A stretch of DNA of 42,145 bases from Bacteroidaceae bacterium (lineage in GTDB: Bacteria; Bacteroidota; Bacteroidia; Bacteroidales; Barnesiellaceae_A): positions 1 through 42,145 of the forward strand of contig JAFQRE010000041.1 of NCBI GenBank assembly GCA_017410245.1. The letters are read 5' to 3'. A program made the translations under genes and the position numbers. The notes beneath the pieces are model-generated. The model made no database searches. It was not told the origin of the DNA and saw only the letters and a program-made list of their open reading frames with translations. Below are positions 33,805 to 42,145 of this stretch, piece by piece. Position 1 is the first letter of the stretch. Each line of letters opens with the position of its first letter.

Positions 33805-35616
33805 TTACGAGTACATCAATTCTATCTCTTTCTTGTATATCTTGTTGATGATAGAACGGCGCACCTTGAGAGTGTTGGTGAGCTCGCCACGCTCCATGGT
33901 GAATGCGTGGGGCAGAAGGGTGAACTTCTTGATTTGCTCAAATGAGGCAAAGTTCTTTTGTAACTCGGCGATGCGCTCCTCTATCATGGCGTATATCTCT
34001 TTGTTTTTTACCAAGTCCTCAAATGTTTGGAACTGTATTTTCATCTTCTTGGCATACTCGATCAGTGCCTCGTAAGCGGGAACGATGATGGCAGTAACAT
34101 ACTTGCGTTGGTCGCCAATGACAGCTACTTGCTCTATAAAGCGGTCGCCTCCGAGACAGCTCTCGATGGCTTGCGGGGCTATATACTTGCCGTTTGATGT
34201 CTTGAAGAGATCTTTGATACGCTCTGTAATGGCCAACTTGCCATCGATGTATGTGCCGGCGTCGCCAGTGCGGAACCAACCATCTTCGGTAAATACCTTG
34301 GCTGTCTCCTCGGGCTTCTTGTAGTAGCCTTGCATCACTGTACCGCTCTTGACAAGAATCTCATTGTTGTTTTCGGTGTCGATGCGTACCTCTATATCGG
34401 GCATTACAGTGCCCACAGTGCCTATCTTGTAGTCGTTGGGCAAGAAGCAAGATACTGTGGCAGTAGTCTCGGAGAGTCCGTAACCATAGGTAATGGGTAT
34501 ACCACAAGAGATAAGGAACTCGTTGATGCTGTCGCCAAGGGGCGCACCGGCTACAGGGAATAGTATGCCGTTGTTAACGCCTACGGTATAGCGTACCTTC
34601 GAGAGGATAATCTTGTCGAGCAAACTGTATTGCCACTTGAGCAACAAGGGTATGTTGCGACCTTTGCTCTTATATTCAATATAGTATTTGCGACCTGTCT
34701 TCAATGCCAAGTCTATCAACTTAGCTTTTACACCGGTTTGTTTGGCAATAAACTCTTGCACACCGGCATATACTTTCTCCCAGAAACGGGGTACGCTACA
34801 CATCATCGAGGGACGTACTTCCTTCATGGTGGCAGCTATGGCCTTGGCATCGCGGTTGATTACCACTCGTACACCCATGCACAAGCAGAAGTAGCTCCAA
34901 GCACGCTCAAAGATATGTGTCATGGGCAAGAAACTCAACGATACATCTTCGTCCGATATCATTGTGAGGCGCTCTTTGTGTATGCGCATGATGATGTCGT
35001 AGTTGGTGTGTGTGAGCATCACGCCTTTAGGCTCACCGGTAGTGCCCGATGTGTATATGAGCGTGGCAAGGTCTTCGGGACGTGCCGATCGAGTGCGACG
35101 CGCTACCTCGGCACGAACTTCGTCCGATGCGTTTTGGCCCATCGCCATAAACTCGTCCATATATATACTCATGGTGTCGTCATTGGCACGTACAACTTGG
35201 CGGTCGAAAATTACAACATGCTCTACCAATGGGCAGTTGATGCGAGCCTCTTGCCACACGTCATATTGAGTCTGTTCTCCTACAAATAGTATGCGAGCCT
35301 CTGTCTCGTTGATGATATAGGTAATCTGGTCGGCCGAGCTGGTAGCGTATAGCGGGGCTATTACGGCACGATTTTGGAATGCACCATGATCTACTACAAG
35401 GCCATATATAGTATTCTGTGTAAAGGTGGTAATATTATCTTTCTCCTTAATACCTATCTGAGCCAATGCGAGGGCCGCGGTATCAACGAGCGACGAAAAC
35501 TCGTTCCATGAGGTCGATATCCACTCGTTGGTAACATAATCTTTGTGACGGATTGCTTCGCGCTCTCCGTACTTTTTAGCCTGGCGTGCAGGCATCGAAG
35601 TCATTAGGTTGATCAT
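33805..35616 (-). CDS. fadD: Long-chain acyl-CoA synthetase (AMP-dependent ligase)
   Basis: A 603-residue adenylate-forming enzyme that activates fatty acids to acyl-CoA. The AMP/phosphate loop YTSGTTGEPKG is at about residues 188-198. GYGLSETTATVS, GWFRTGDAGTYIDGKLAITERIKDLFKTSNGKYIAP and the C-terminal hinge are typical of the long-chain branch in Bacteroidetes. I start at the ATG at 35616 (MINLMTSMPARQAKKYGERE) because an upstream TTG at 35640 lies inside the -7 box. It stands alone between its promoter (35638-35645) and a terminator. The chain length of the substrate is not readable. Confidence 0.92.
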   Translation of the reverse strand: MINLMTSMPARQAKKYGEREAIRHKDYVTNEWISTSWNEFSSLVDTAALALAQIGIKEKDNITTFTQNTIYGLVVDHGAFQNRAVIAPLYATSSADQITYIINETEARILFVGEQTQYDVWQEARINCPLVEHVVIFDRQVVRANDDTMSIYMDEFMAMGQNASDEVRAEVARRTRSARPEDLATLIYTSGTTGEPKGVMLTHTNYDIIMRIHKERLTMISDEDVSLSFLPMTHIFERAWSYFCLCMGVRVVINRDAKAIAATMKEVRPSMMCSVPRFWEKVYAGVQEFIAKQTGVKAKLIDLALKTGRKYYIEYKSKGRNIPLLLKWQYSLLDKIILSKVRYTVGVNNGILFPVAGAPLGDSINEFLISCGIPITYGYGLSETTATVSCFLPNDYKIGTVGTVMPDIEVRIDTENNNEILVKSGTVMQGYYKKPEETAKVFTEDGWFRTGDAGTYIDGKLAITERIKDLFKTSNGKYIAPQAIESCLGGDRFIEQVAVIGDQRKYVTAIIVPAYEALIEYAKKMKIQFQTFEDLVKNKEIYAMIEERIAELQKNFASFEQIKKFTLLPHAFTMERGELTNTLKVRRSIINKIYKKEIELMYS

Positions 35617-35637
35617 ATAGTCACAATTTGTTCGGTG

Positions 35638-35645
35638 CAAAGGTA
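35638..35645 (-). promoter_or_regulatory. -7 box of fadD
   Basis: TACCTTTG on the minus strand, a full consensus match, 21 nt before the ATG at 35616. No convincing -33. Confidence 0.6.
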
Positions 35646-35708
35646 GATATTAGCATGCATAAAAGTTGAAAAATGCAAGTGTTAAATGCCTAATTTTAAT
35701 ACAAAACT

Positions 35709-35747
35709 GCACAATTGCACACAGCTTGTGCATATGTGCAATTGTGC
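35709..35747 (-). terminator. Terminator of purN (13-bp palindrome)
   Basis: Perfect 13-bp inverted repeat GCACAATTGCACA (35709-35721) with TGTGCAATTGTGC (35735-35747), loop 13 nt. On the minus strand it is followed by AGTTTTGTATTAAAA. It lies 75 nt after the purN stop; the stem is moderately AT-rich and the T-run short, so a protein-binding palindrome is an alternative. Confidence 0.6.
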
Positions 35748-35821
35748 ATAATAGAGGACATTTACCCCCCGTGTACCACATTAAGGTTGTACCTATGGTC
35801 TATCTTATCCCTATCGCTGGG

Positions 35822-36385
35822 TTATTTCAACAAGTTCTCAATAACCTGAGGGAAATGTTTATGTTCCAACACATGAATGCGATTGGCAAGTGTGTCGGGG
35901 GTATCGTCGGGGCGGACTTCACAACGGGCTTGGAAGATGATTTCGCCTCCGTCTATCTGTTCATCAACATAGTGTATTGTTATACCACTTTCGCTATCGC
36001 CGGCAGCAAGTACCGCTTCGTGTACATGATGACCGTACATACCGGGGCCACCGTGCAGGGGTAGCAACGAGGGGTGAATATTGACAATGCGTCCTGCAAA
36101 GGCTGTAGTAAGGGGTATCTCTATCTTGCGCATAAATCCGGCCAAGACAATGAGATCGATGTGTTCACGTTGCAACTTTTCTACAATAGGTGTTGCCTCG
36201 GTCCACACCTCTTTGGGAAATGTGTGGGTGGGAATGCCAAAGGGTATCATGCGTTGGTGTACACCGGCATTAGCTCGGTTAGATAGTACACAGGCAACTT
36301 CGATGTTAGGGTTGTTGGCCAAATGGCGTGCTATGGCCTCGGCGTTTGTACCAGAGCCCGAGGCAAAGATGGCTATTCGTTTCAT
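35822..36385 (-). CDS. purN: Phosphoribosylglycinamide formyltransferase
   Basis: A 187-residue enzyme transferring a formyl group from 10-formyl-tetrahydrofolate to GAR, the third step of purine synthesis. The substrate loop GSGTNAEAI is at residues 10-18, and the core VNIHPSLLPLHGGPGMYGHHVHEAV and HYVDEQIDGGEIIFQ contains the catalytic His and Asp. Length is normal for the short bacterial form. It follows the Ig-like lipoprotein gene by 38 nt in the same direction, and no separate promoter box is clear. Confidence 0.96.
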   Translation of the reverse strand: MKRIAIFASGSGTNAEAIARHLANNPNIEVACVLSNRANAGVHQRMIPFGIPTHTFPKEVWTEATPIVEKLQREHIDLIVLAGFMRKIEIPLTTAFAGRIVNIHPSLLPLHGGPGMYGHHVHEAVLAAGDSESGITIHYVDEQIDGGEIIFQARCEVRPDDTPDTLANRIHVLEHKHFPQVIENLLK

Positions 36386-36423
36386 ATAATATATTATATA
36401 ATGTATGTGTTGTTATATTATTG

Positions 36424-38403
36424 TCAGAAGGGGCGTGATGCACCACCAAAACCAGAGTTACCCATGCCCCCCGAGTTGCCACCAAACATGCCACCACTCG
36501 AGTTGTTGCGCGATGAATTGTTGTCATCGTCGTTGTTTTTCTCTTCCTCTTTGGGCTTGTTTTTCTTTATTTTCAGTGGCTTTTGTTGATCTATAGCTGT
36601 CTGGTATATATTCCAGTCTTGCTCTACGTTCCAGTAGGCTCGCAGCTCGAGTTCTTGGGGATAGTAATAGACCTCTTCGGGCTGTTGCTTAAGGGCATAA
36701 TTGCCGGTGTCGTATTTGCCATTTCCATTGCGGTCGATAAACAGACGTGCAAAGTAGGAGCCGGGCTTGAGGTAGGTAAACTCGGCACCACCTTCAACAA
36801 CAGGAGCTTCGACGACGGGTTTGTCGCTACTGTCGAGTAGTTGCACCACGGCACTATCGGTAACACCTACAATAGCAAAGTAAAGGTTGGAGTATTCTTG
36901 TAGCGATTTGGTCTTAAACTCTTGTTGGGCTTTGTCGGTGTGCAATCCGTACATATCATATACGGCCATCGAGTCGGCTTCTATCTTATAGCTACCCTCG
37001 GGCTTCCATTTGTACGATAGCAGATAGGTGCGTGCCACCAAAGAGTCGGGACGGAGTGTATAAGTAGTGTCGGGAATGATATTCCACACAGTATCGTTCT
37101 TCTCATATAGGTGGAATGCGCTGTTGTTGAAGCTATCGACAGGCACAGTGAAGGTAATGGGAACGGGTTTATTGACATCGTGCGAGGCCGAGACGTTAAT
37201 CTCCATCTTGGCAAATACAGTGGGAATAACAGCCGGAGTAGAGTCATTCTCGGCAGTCTGTTTTTTCTTATTGTTTTTCTTCGCCTTGGGTGCTTTAAAC
37301 ACCATCGACAAGGTGTCGCTGTAGGGCGTGAGCATATTGAGTGTATCGGTGCGGAAGTAGCGCATAGCTATAGCGAGTGTGTCGATATTGTACACCAACG
37401 AGTCGCGTATCCAATAGGAGAGTGTATCGTTGGTGATGTTTTTCTCCAGCACATACCAATTGCTATCGGGGGCAAAATTGAGTGGAGTAACAACGGGCAA
37501 TGAGTCGTGAGGCGATGAGAAAATGAAATCTAATCGATTGCGCTCTTTGCGCGATTTATCCTCCATGTAGCGAGTCTTCTTCAACTCATTGAATGCCATG
37601 AGCAATACATCATTGGGATAGAAGCGATTGTAGTCGAGGTAGGCAATAGAGTCGATAGTCATAGAGTCGGTATATATGGTATCGGCATATACATGAGGCT
37701 CAGCGTAAGGAGTAACGACACTATCATAAAATGCAATATCCTCGGTATTGGTGTCGAAGAAGTAGTTGCGGTTGGCATCTTTGAGTGCCACAATGCGATA
37801 GCTGCCCTCTTTGAGGTTGCGAATAGTGAAGTGACCCAGCGCATCGCTTGCGGCAATACGCTCCATGGGTATGGTAGTGAATGCGGTGTCGTCGAGATTG
37901 CTATAGGCTCCTACCAACATACCGGTTATGGGTTCGAGGTCGGCAGCATTGAGAAGAATGCCCGATATCTGCAGCGAGTCGCGTTGCGGTCCTGTAGAGA
38001 AGGAGAACGAGAATCCGGCAAGCGGATTTTTTTCGTTGTTATCTACAATGGCATCACTGAAGTCGATAGTATAAGTAGTATTGGGCAAGAGAGAGTCCTG
38101 CAACTCGATGCGCAACTTCTTGCCTTGAGCCTGTATCTTGGGGTTGTTGATTTGAGGAGGTGAAATGACAACCTTCTCATTGGGCTTCTCAACCTGAATA
38201 ATTTCGTCAAACTCCAGTTCCAATCGTGTCTCGTTGTAGTTGCGAGTATCGGGCATAGGTTTGCTCTTGATATATCGAGGAGGAGTCTCGTCTTTGGGGC
38301 CACCCCCGGGTCGTGACATATTGGCACACGAAAAGAGTATCGACCCCAATAGCATAATAAGTATTGCAGCAGGCAGGTATCGTAGCTTGAAGTATGGTTT
38401 CAT
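36424..38403 (-). CDS. Outer-membrane-type lipoprotein with Ig-like domains
   Basis: A 659-residue protein from the ATG at 38403 (MKPYFKLRYLPAAILIMLLGSILFSC); Cys26 is the lipidation site, followed by ANMSRPGGGPKDETPP. Residues about 40-130 are a SbsA-type Ig-like domain (Big_5: RLELEFDEIIQVEKPNEKVVISPP, TTYTIDFSDAIVDNNEKNPL), and similar beta domains recur downstream. The C-terminus is low complexity, first Lys/Glu-rich and then Asn/Ser/Gly-rich (NNSSRNNSSGGMFGG). Function is unknown; this is a conserved Bacteroidetes lipoprotein often near purine or cell-envelope genes. A TACCTTTA -7-like box lies at 38437-38430. The gene diverges from secDF. Confidence 0.85.
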   Translation of the reverse strand: MKPYFKLRYLPAAILIMLLGSILFSCANMSRPGGGPKDETPPRYIKSKPMPDTRNYNETRLELEFDEIIQVEKPNEKVVISPPQINNPKIQAQGKKLRIELQDSLLPNTTYTIDFSDAIVDNNEKNPLAGFSFSFSTGPQRDSLQISGILLNAADLEPITGMLVGAYSNLDDTAFTTIPMERIAASDALGHFTIRNLKEGSYRIVALKDANRNYFFDTNTEDIAFYDSVVTPYAEPHVYADTIYTDSMTIDSIAYLDYNRFYPNDVLLMAFNELKKTRYMEDKSRKERNRLDFIFSSPHDSLPVVTPLNFAPDSNWYVLEKNITNDTLSYWIRDSLVYNIDTLAIAMRYFRTDTLNMLTPYSDTLSMVFKAPKAKKNNKKKQTAENDSTPAVIPTVFAKMEINVSASHDVNKPVPITFTVPVDSFNNSAFHLYEKNDTVWNIIPDTTYTLRPDSLVARTYLLSYKWKPEGSYKIEADSMAVYDMYGLHTDKAQQEFKTKSLQEYSNLYFAIVGVTDSAVVQLLDSSDKPVVEAPVVEGGAEFTYLKPGSYFARLFIDRNGNGKYDTGNYALKQQPEEVYYYPQELELRAYWNVEQDWNIYQTAIDQQKPLKIKKNKPKEEEKNNDDDNNSSRNNSSGGMFGGNSGGMGNSGFGGASRPF

Positions 38404-38516
38404 AAATGTAATAATATAAAATGTGGCGATAAAGGTACAAAAAAAGTGTGGTGAGCGCAAAATCTACTCGATTAAGGCCTATCTTTCTGCTAAAAAAACA
38501 AATAAAACGCTCGAAA

Positions 38517-38548
38517 TTGCCATATAAAAGAAAAAAACCGTATATTTG
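38517..38548 (+). promoter_or_regulatory. Promoter of secDF
   Basis: -33 TTG (38517-38519), 21 nt, -7 TATATTTG (38541-38548). It leaves a leader of about 50 nt before the ATG at 38604. Confidence 0.75.
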
Positions 38549-38603
38549 CACGCTAAATAAAATGCGAAAAAACTATAAATTAAAAACATAAAGTAATAGA
38601 CAC

Positions 38604-41576
38604 ATGCAAAACAAAGTTTTTACAGGAGTGATTGCTACTTTGCTGGCTTTGATCTGTCTGTTCTACCTCTCTTTCTCAATGGTGACATCGCACCACAACG
38701 GAAAGGCCGAGGAGTATGCAGCCGGTGATGAGACTCTGTATAAGGAGTATATCGACTCAATCTCGACCGAGAAGGTCTATCTTGGGTATTATACCTATCA
38801 ACAATGTCGTGAGATGGAAATTGGCTTGGGTCTCGACCTCAAGGGTGGTATGAACGTAACGCTTCAAATTTCGGTTGCCGATGTTTTGAAGCACTTGTCA
38901 AATGACAACCCCGACCCCAACTTCAACAAAGCCATTGCCAATGCAGTTGCTAACCAAGCCGACAACAACGACTTCTTGCAAGTTTTTGTTGATGAGTACG
39001 AGAAACTCGATCCCAATGTACGCTTGGCTGCTATCTTCAGCACTCATGAGTTGAAAGATCGCATCAAACCCGGTTCTACCAATGATGAGGTAATAAGCGT
39101 ATTGCGCGAAGAACTCAACACTGCTGTTGATAACTCATACAACGTATTGCGCAATCGTATCGACCGCTTTGGTGTGGTAGCACCCAACATTCAAAAACTC
39201 GAAAAGGACGGTCGTATCCTTGTTGAGCTCCCCGGTGTTAAAGAGCCCGAGCGTGTGCGCAACCTTTTGCAAGGTGCTGCCAACCTTGAGTTCTGGGAGA
39301 CATATAAATATGAGGAAGTAATAGCACAATTGCAATCGGTAAATAGTGCCATAGTAGCATCACGCGCCAACCAAGAGGCTGTTGCCGAAGAGGTTGCTGC
39401 TGAAGAAGTTGTTGCCGAAGCTGCTACTACCGACAGCTTGAGCGCAGCTCTTGAAGATGTTGTAGCCGAGAATAACGAAGCTGCACAAATGGAGCAATTC
39501 CGCAAACAAAATCCCTTGTTTGCTCTCTTGATTCAAGATCAATTCCAAGGCTCGCCCATCATCGGTTATGCACACCGCAACGATACTGCCGAGATTAACA
39601 GCATGTTGGCAAGCAAGATTGCTCAAGACATTCTTCCCTCAAACCTCGTTACTCGCTGGACAGTTAAGGCTATCGACGAAAAGAATACTTACTATCAACT
39701 CATAGCATTGCGTGCCGGTAAGGGTGGTCGTGCCTCTATGTCGGGCGATGTTGTTGTAGATGCTCGTGACGACTTTGACAAATATCGTGGTGGCTCGGTT
39801 GTTCACATGAACATGAACAGCCAAGGTGCCAAAGAGTGGGAAAAACTCACAGGCAACAACATTGGTAATGCCATTGCTATCGTTCTTGACGATCAAGTAT
39901 ATTCATTCCCCAATGTAAACGGTGCTATTGCCGGTGGTAGTTCGGAAATTTCGGGTAGCTTCACTCCCGAAGAGGCCAAAGACTTGGCCAACGTACTCAA
40001 GTCGGGTAAAATGGCTGCCGGTGTAGATATTATCCAAGAAGACGTTATCGGTCCTTCGTTGGGTAAAGAAGCTATCAACAGCGGTATCATCTCGTTTATT
40101 GTAGCACTTATCATCTTGATGATATACATGGTGGTAATGTATGGCTTCATTCCCGGTTCGGTAGTAAACTGTGGTTTGCTCATCAACTTCTTCTTTACAA
40201 TGGGTATCCTTGCCTCTATCCAAGCCGTGCTCACACTCTCGGGTATTGCCGGTATCGTGTTGGCATTGGGTATGGCAGTGGACGCCAACGTGCTCATCTT
40301 CGAGCGTACCAAAGAGGAGTTGCGTTCGGGTAAGAACCTCAAGACTTCTATTGCCGATGGTTACAAGAACGCTTTCTCGGCCATCTTCGACTCTAACTTG
40401 ACTTCTATCATCACCGGTGTTATCTTGTTGATGTACGGTACAGGTCCTATCAAGGGTTTTGCTACAACTCTCATCATCGGTATCGTTATCTCATTCTTCA
40501 TCGCCGTATTCCTCTCTCGCATTGCATTGGAGTGGATTTCGGACAAAGAGTGGGGCAAAAACATTACATTCACTACCGGTATCTCAAAGAACTTGCTCGT
40601 AAACAACAACTTCAATATCTTGGGTAGCCGCAAGATTGGCTTCATCATCTCATTGGTATTGGTTGTTATCATGACTATCTCATTCTTTGCACGTGGTGTA
40701 AACCAAGGTATCGACTTCTCGGGTGGTCGCAACTATGTAGTACGCTTCGATGAGGCTGTAAACACTCAAGATGTAAACCGTATGCTTGCTCCCGAGTTTG
40801 AGGGTAGCTCATTGTCAGTTATCCACATCACAAGCGATAACCAAGTACGCATCTCTACCAACTATCGTATTGCCGAGAACGGTGACGAGATAGACCAAGA
40901 GATTGTAGCCAAGATATACAACGGTGTGAAAGGTATCGTAGGCGAGAAGGGTGTTGAAGCCTTCGAAGCTGAGAATATCATGAGTGTACAAAAGGTAGGT
41001 CCTTCAATTGCCGAAGACATCAAGACAGGTGCTATGTGGGCCGTATTCTTCTCACTCATCGCCATCTTCTTGTACATCTTGTTGCGTTTCCGCGATATTG
41101 CCTTCTCTGTGGGTACATTGGTATCATTGGCTTTCACAACCTACGTGATTATAGGTCTCTATTCACTCTTCTATGGTATCATACCTTTCTCTATGGAGAT
41201 AGACCAAACATTTATCGCAGCTATCCTTACCGTTATCGGTTATGCTGTGAACGATACCGTGGTAGTATTTGACCGTATCCGCGAGGAAATACAACTCTAT
41301 CCCAAACGCAACCGTGCCGAGGTTATAAACTACGCTCTCAATAGTACATTGTCACGTACAATGAATACATCATTGAGTACAGCTGTTGTATTGTTCGTAA
41401 TCTTCATTCTTGGTGCCGATACAATCCGTAGCTTCGTATTTGCTATGTTGTTTGGTGTTATCGTAGGTACATTTGCTACCTTGTTCATCGCCACACCTAT
41501 TGCATACGAAATACAAAAACGTCGCATGGCCAAGAAGGACATTACATTTGACGATTCAGTACTCATGAAGAAGTAA
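38604..41576 (+). CDS. secDF: Protein translocase fusion subunit SecDF
   Basis: A 990-residue fusion of SecD and SecF, the proton-driven partner of SecYEG. The SecD half has an N-terminal helix (VFTGVIATLLALICLFYLSFSMV), the conserved GLGLDLKGGMNVTLQI, a large periplasmic P1 domain and five helices with LALGMAVDANVLIFERTKEELR. The SecF half begins near residue 660 (NNNFNILGSRKIGFIISLVLV), with VNQGIDFSGGRNYVVRF and VIGYAVNDTVVVFDRIREE. Residues about 252-300 are an Ala/Glu-rich low-complexity insert in the periplasmic part. The fusion is normal for Bacteroidetes. Codon use is strongly C-ending, in contrast to leuS, which suggests high expression. Confidence 0.97.
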   Translation: MQNKVFTGVIATLLALICLFYLSFSMVTSHHNGKAEEYAAGDETLYKEYIDSISTEKVYLGYYTYQQCREMEIGLGLDLKGGMNVTLQISVADVLKHLSNDNPDPNFNKAIANAVANQADNNDFLQVFVDEYEKLDPNVRLAAIFSTHELKDRIKPGSTNDEVISVLREELNTAVDNSYNVLRNRIDRFGVVAPNIQKLEKDGRILVELPGVKEPERVRNLLQGAANLEFWETYKYEEVIAQLQSVNSAIVASRANQEAVAEEVAAEEVVAEAATTDSLSAALEDVVAENNEAAQMEQFRKQNPLFALLIQDQFQGSPIIGYAHRNDTAEINSMLASKIAQDILPSNLVTRWTVKAIDEKNTYYQLIALRAGKGGRASMSGDVVVDARDDFDKYRGGSVVHMNMNSQGAKEWEKLTGNNIGNAIAIVLDDQVYSFPNVNGAIAGGSSEISGSFTPEEAKDLANVLKSGKMAAGVDIIQEDVIGPSLGKEAINSGIISFIVALIILMIYMVVMYGFIPGSVVNCGLLINFFFTMGILASIQAVLTLSGIAGIVLALGMAVDANVLIFERTKEELRSGKNLKTSIADGYKNAFSAIFDSNLTSIITGVILLMYGTGPIKGFATTLIIGIVISFFIAVFLSRIALEWISDKEWGKNITFTTGISKNLLVNNNFNILGSRKIGFIISLVLVVIMTISFFARGVNQGIDFSGGRNYVVRFDEAVNTQDVNRMLAPEFEGSSLSVIHITSDNQVRISTNYRIAENGDEIDQEIVAKIYNGVKGIVGEKGVEAFEAENIMSVQKVGPSIAEDIKTGAMWAVFFSLIAIFLYILLRFRDIAFSVGTLVSLAFTTYVIIGLYSLFYGIIPFSMEIDQTFIAAILTVIGYAVNDTVVVFDRIREEIQLYPKRNRAEVINYALNSTLSRTMNTSLSTAVVLFVIFILGADTIRSFVFAMLFGVIVGTFATLFIATPIAYEIQKRRMAKKDITFDDSVLMKK

Positions 41577-41599
41577 TAAATAGAATCTTCAATACACAC

Positions 41600-41634
41600 A
41601 AAGCGAGCGATTCCCCTGCGGATTTGCTCGCTTT
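41600..41634 (+). terminator. Terminator of secDF
   Basis: AAAGCGAGC (41600-41608) pairs with GCTCGCTTT (41626-41634), loop 17 nt, then TGTTATA. It lies 24 nt after the secDF stop and before the repeat cluster. Confidence 0.75.
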
Positions 41635-41670
41635 TGTTATACAACAGTGACAAAAATTCCACCCACATCA

Positions 41671-42145
41671 GCCGCAGAGCCTCAGTTGTAGCCGTTGTTA
41701 CCATTTACGCCCATCGGCATTGAATTACCGTAACCACATTGCACCCATGGCAATATGGTTATTCGTAGAGCCACAACGCTTGTGGCTCGTGCCCCTGTGG
41801 GGCAAATATGTATGCGTGCAATTTGGGCAAAGCCACATTTTACGCTTGTGGCTCGTGGCCGGAACGGACAAGGCTACCACGTTTGAATGCACTTTGCCTC
41901 ATTAGAGGCAAAGGATTAGCCGTTGGTTACCTTTTCTGCCCCTGCGAACGTAGTGAGATAGGGGAAGTCCCGCAAGGGGAAGGGGTTAAAAAATGACCGC
42001 AAATTCGGGCGTTTCCTTGTCCGTTCTGGCCAGTAGAGCCACAACGCTTGTGGCTCCAAGCGTCGCGACTCTACGAACTGCCACACTGCCAACGGCGTGG
42101 ACCGGTTACGGAATATCGGTGTGGCTCTACAAACACCCCCCCTTA
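41671..42145. repeat. Repeat cluster 4: REP/BIME-like mosaic, continues past window end
   Basis: Intergenic, with no gene. It starts with an inverted copy of 30751-30847 (41671-41767). Hairpins lie at 41768-41788 and 42036-42056, a degenerate one is near 41831-41854, and half hairpins are at about 42061-42072 and 42128-42134. A GC-rich module occupies 41931-41992. The outer tips CGTAGAG (41764) and CTCTACG (to about 42077) again frame a larger expanded unit. Confidence 0.88.

Noticed and set aside
33211..33945. 244-codon plus-strand frame across prfB and the prfB-fadD gap
   Set aside because: It is antisense to prfB, crosses a terminator and a promoter, and has no domain.
35709..35747. Chromosome dimer resolution (dif) site
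   Set aside because: The palindrome lacks the 11-6-11 arm layout of dif and sits where a purN terminator is expected.

Overview
The window reads as a stretch of chromosome from a low-GC member of the order Bacteroidales. The support is: a two-transmembrane-subunit-free sdhCAB/frdCAB operon with a single cytochrome b subunit, DUF4271, DUF4294 and DUF3244 proteins, a fused SecDF, a PorZ-like type IX secretion protein, and more than ten promoters of the Bacteroidetes type (-33 TTTG, 19-21 nt, -7 TAnnTTTG). I cannot name a genus. No transposase, phage, plasmid or CRISPR gene is visible; almost every gene is chromosomal housekeeping.

Layout. 1-836: start of a surface lipoprotein (minus strand, cut by the window edge). 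837-2030: a dense mosaic of repeats. 2034-5472: sdhC-sdhA-sdhB (minus). 5711-11717: plus-strand run of an NAD-dependent epimerase, a LOG-family hydrolase, DUF4271, hemD, rnpA, yidD, tatD-like and tyrS. 11718-14152: an AT-rich zone with tRNA-Gln, a DUF4294 gene, an RNA methyltransferase and clusters of DnaA-box-like 9-mers. 14153-22438: plus-strand nadA, leuS, YitT, rdgB, porZ-like and a NUDIX gene. 22445-26149: minus-strand operon of an RlmL-type rRNA methyltransferase, purD and a membrane protein. 26150-26787: repeats. 26788-30289: minus-strand accessory genes (T9SS-cargo-like protein, a short remnant, a DUF3244 protein, a TPR/HTH membrane regulator). 30290-30880: repeats. 30882-38403: translation and metabolism genes (two tRNA-Glu around rpsT, recO, tRNA-Arg, prfB, fadD, purN, an Ig-like lipoprotein). 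38604-41576: secDF. 41577-42145: repeats.

Two things stand out. First, four intergenic sites hold one mosaic repeat family that looks like REP/BIME elements: 21-nt hairpins with a GTAG foot, arranged head-to-head as units of exactly 109 bp. Their stems come in two sequence versions that differ by three compensatory base-pair changes. No mobilising RAYT transposase is in the window. Second, 12238-12446 holds four DnaA-box-like 9-mers at exact 11-bp spacing plus further copies, followed by a second AT-rich cluster at 13795-14021. Hand-counted GC skew of ordinary genes changes sign across this zone, so it is a candidate replication origin.

Smaller points include a promoter whose -7 box forms the loop of the upstream gene's terminator (prfB), two genes whose -7 boxes end 5 nt before the ATG (probably leaderless), and an SPY instead of SPF tripeptide in release factor 2. 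All coordinates and counts were read by eye; no search or folding program was run.
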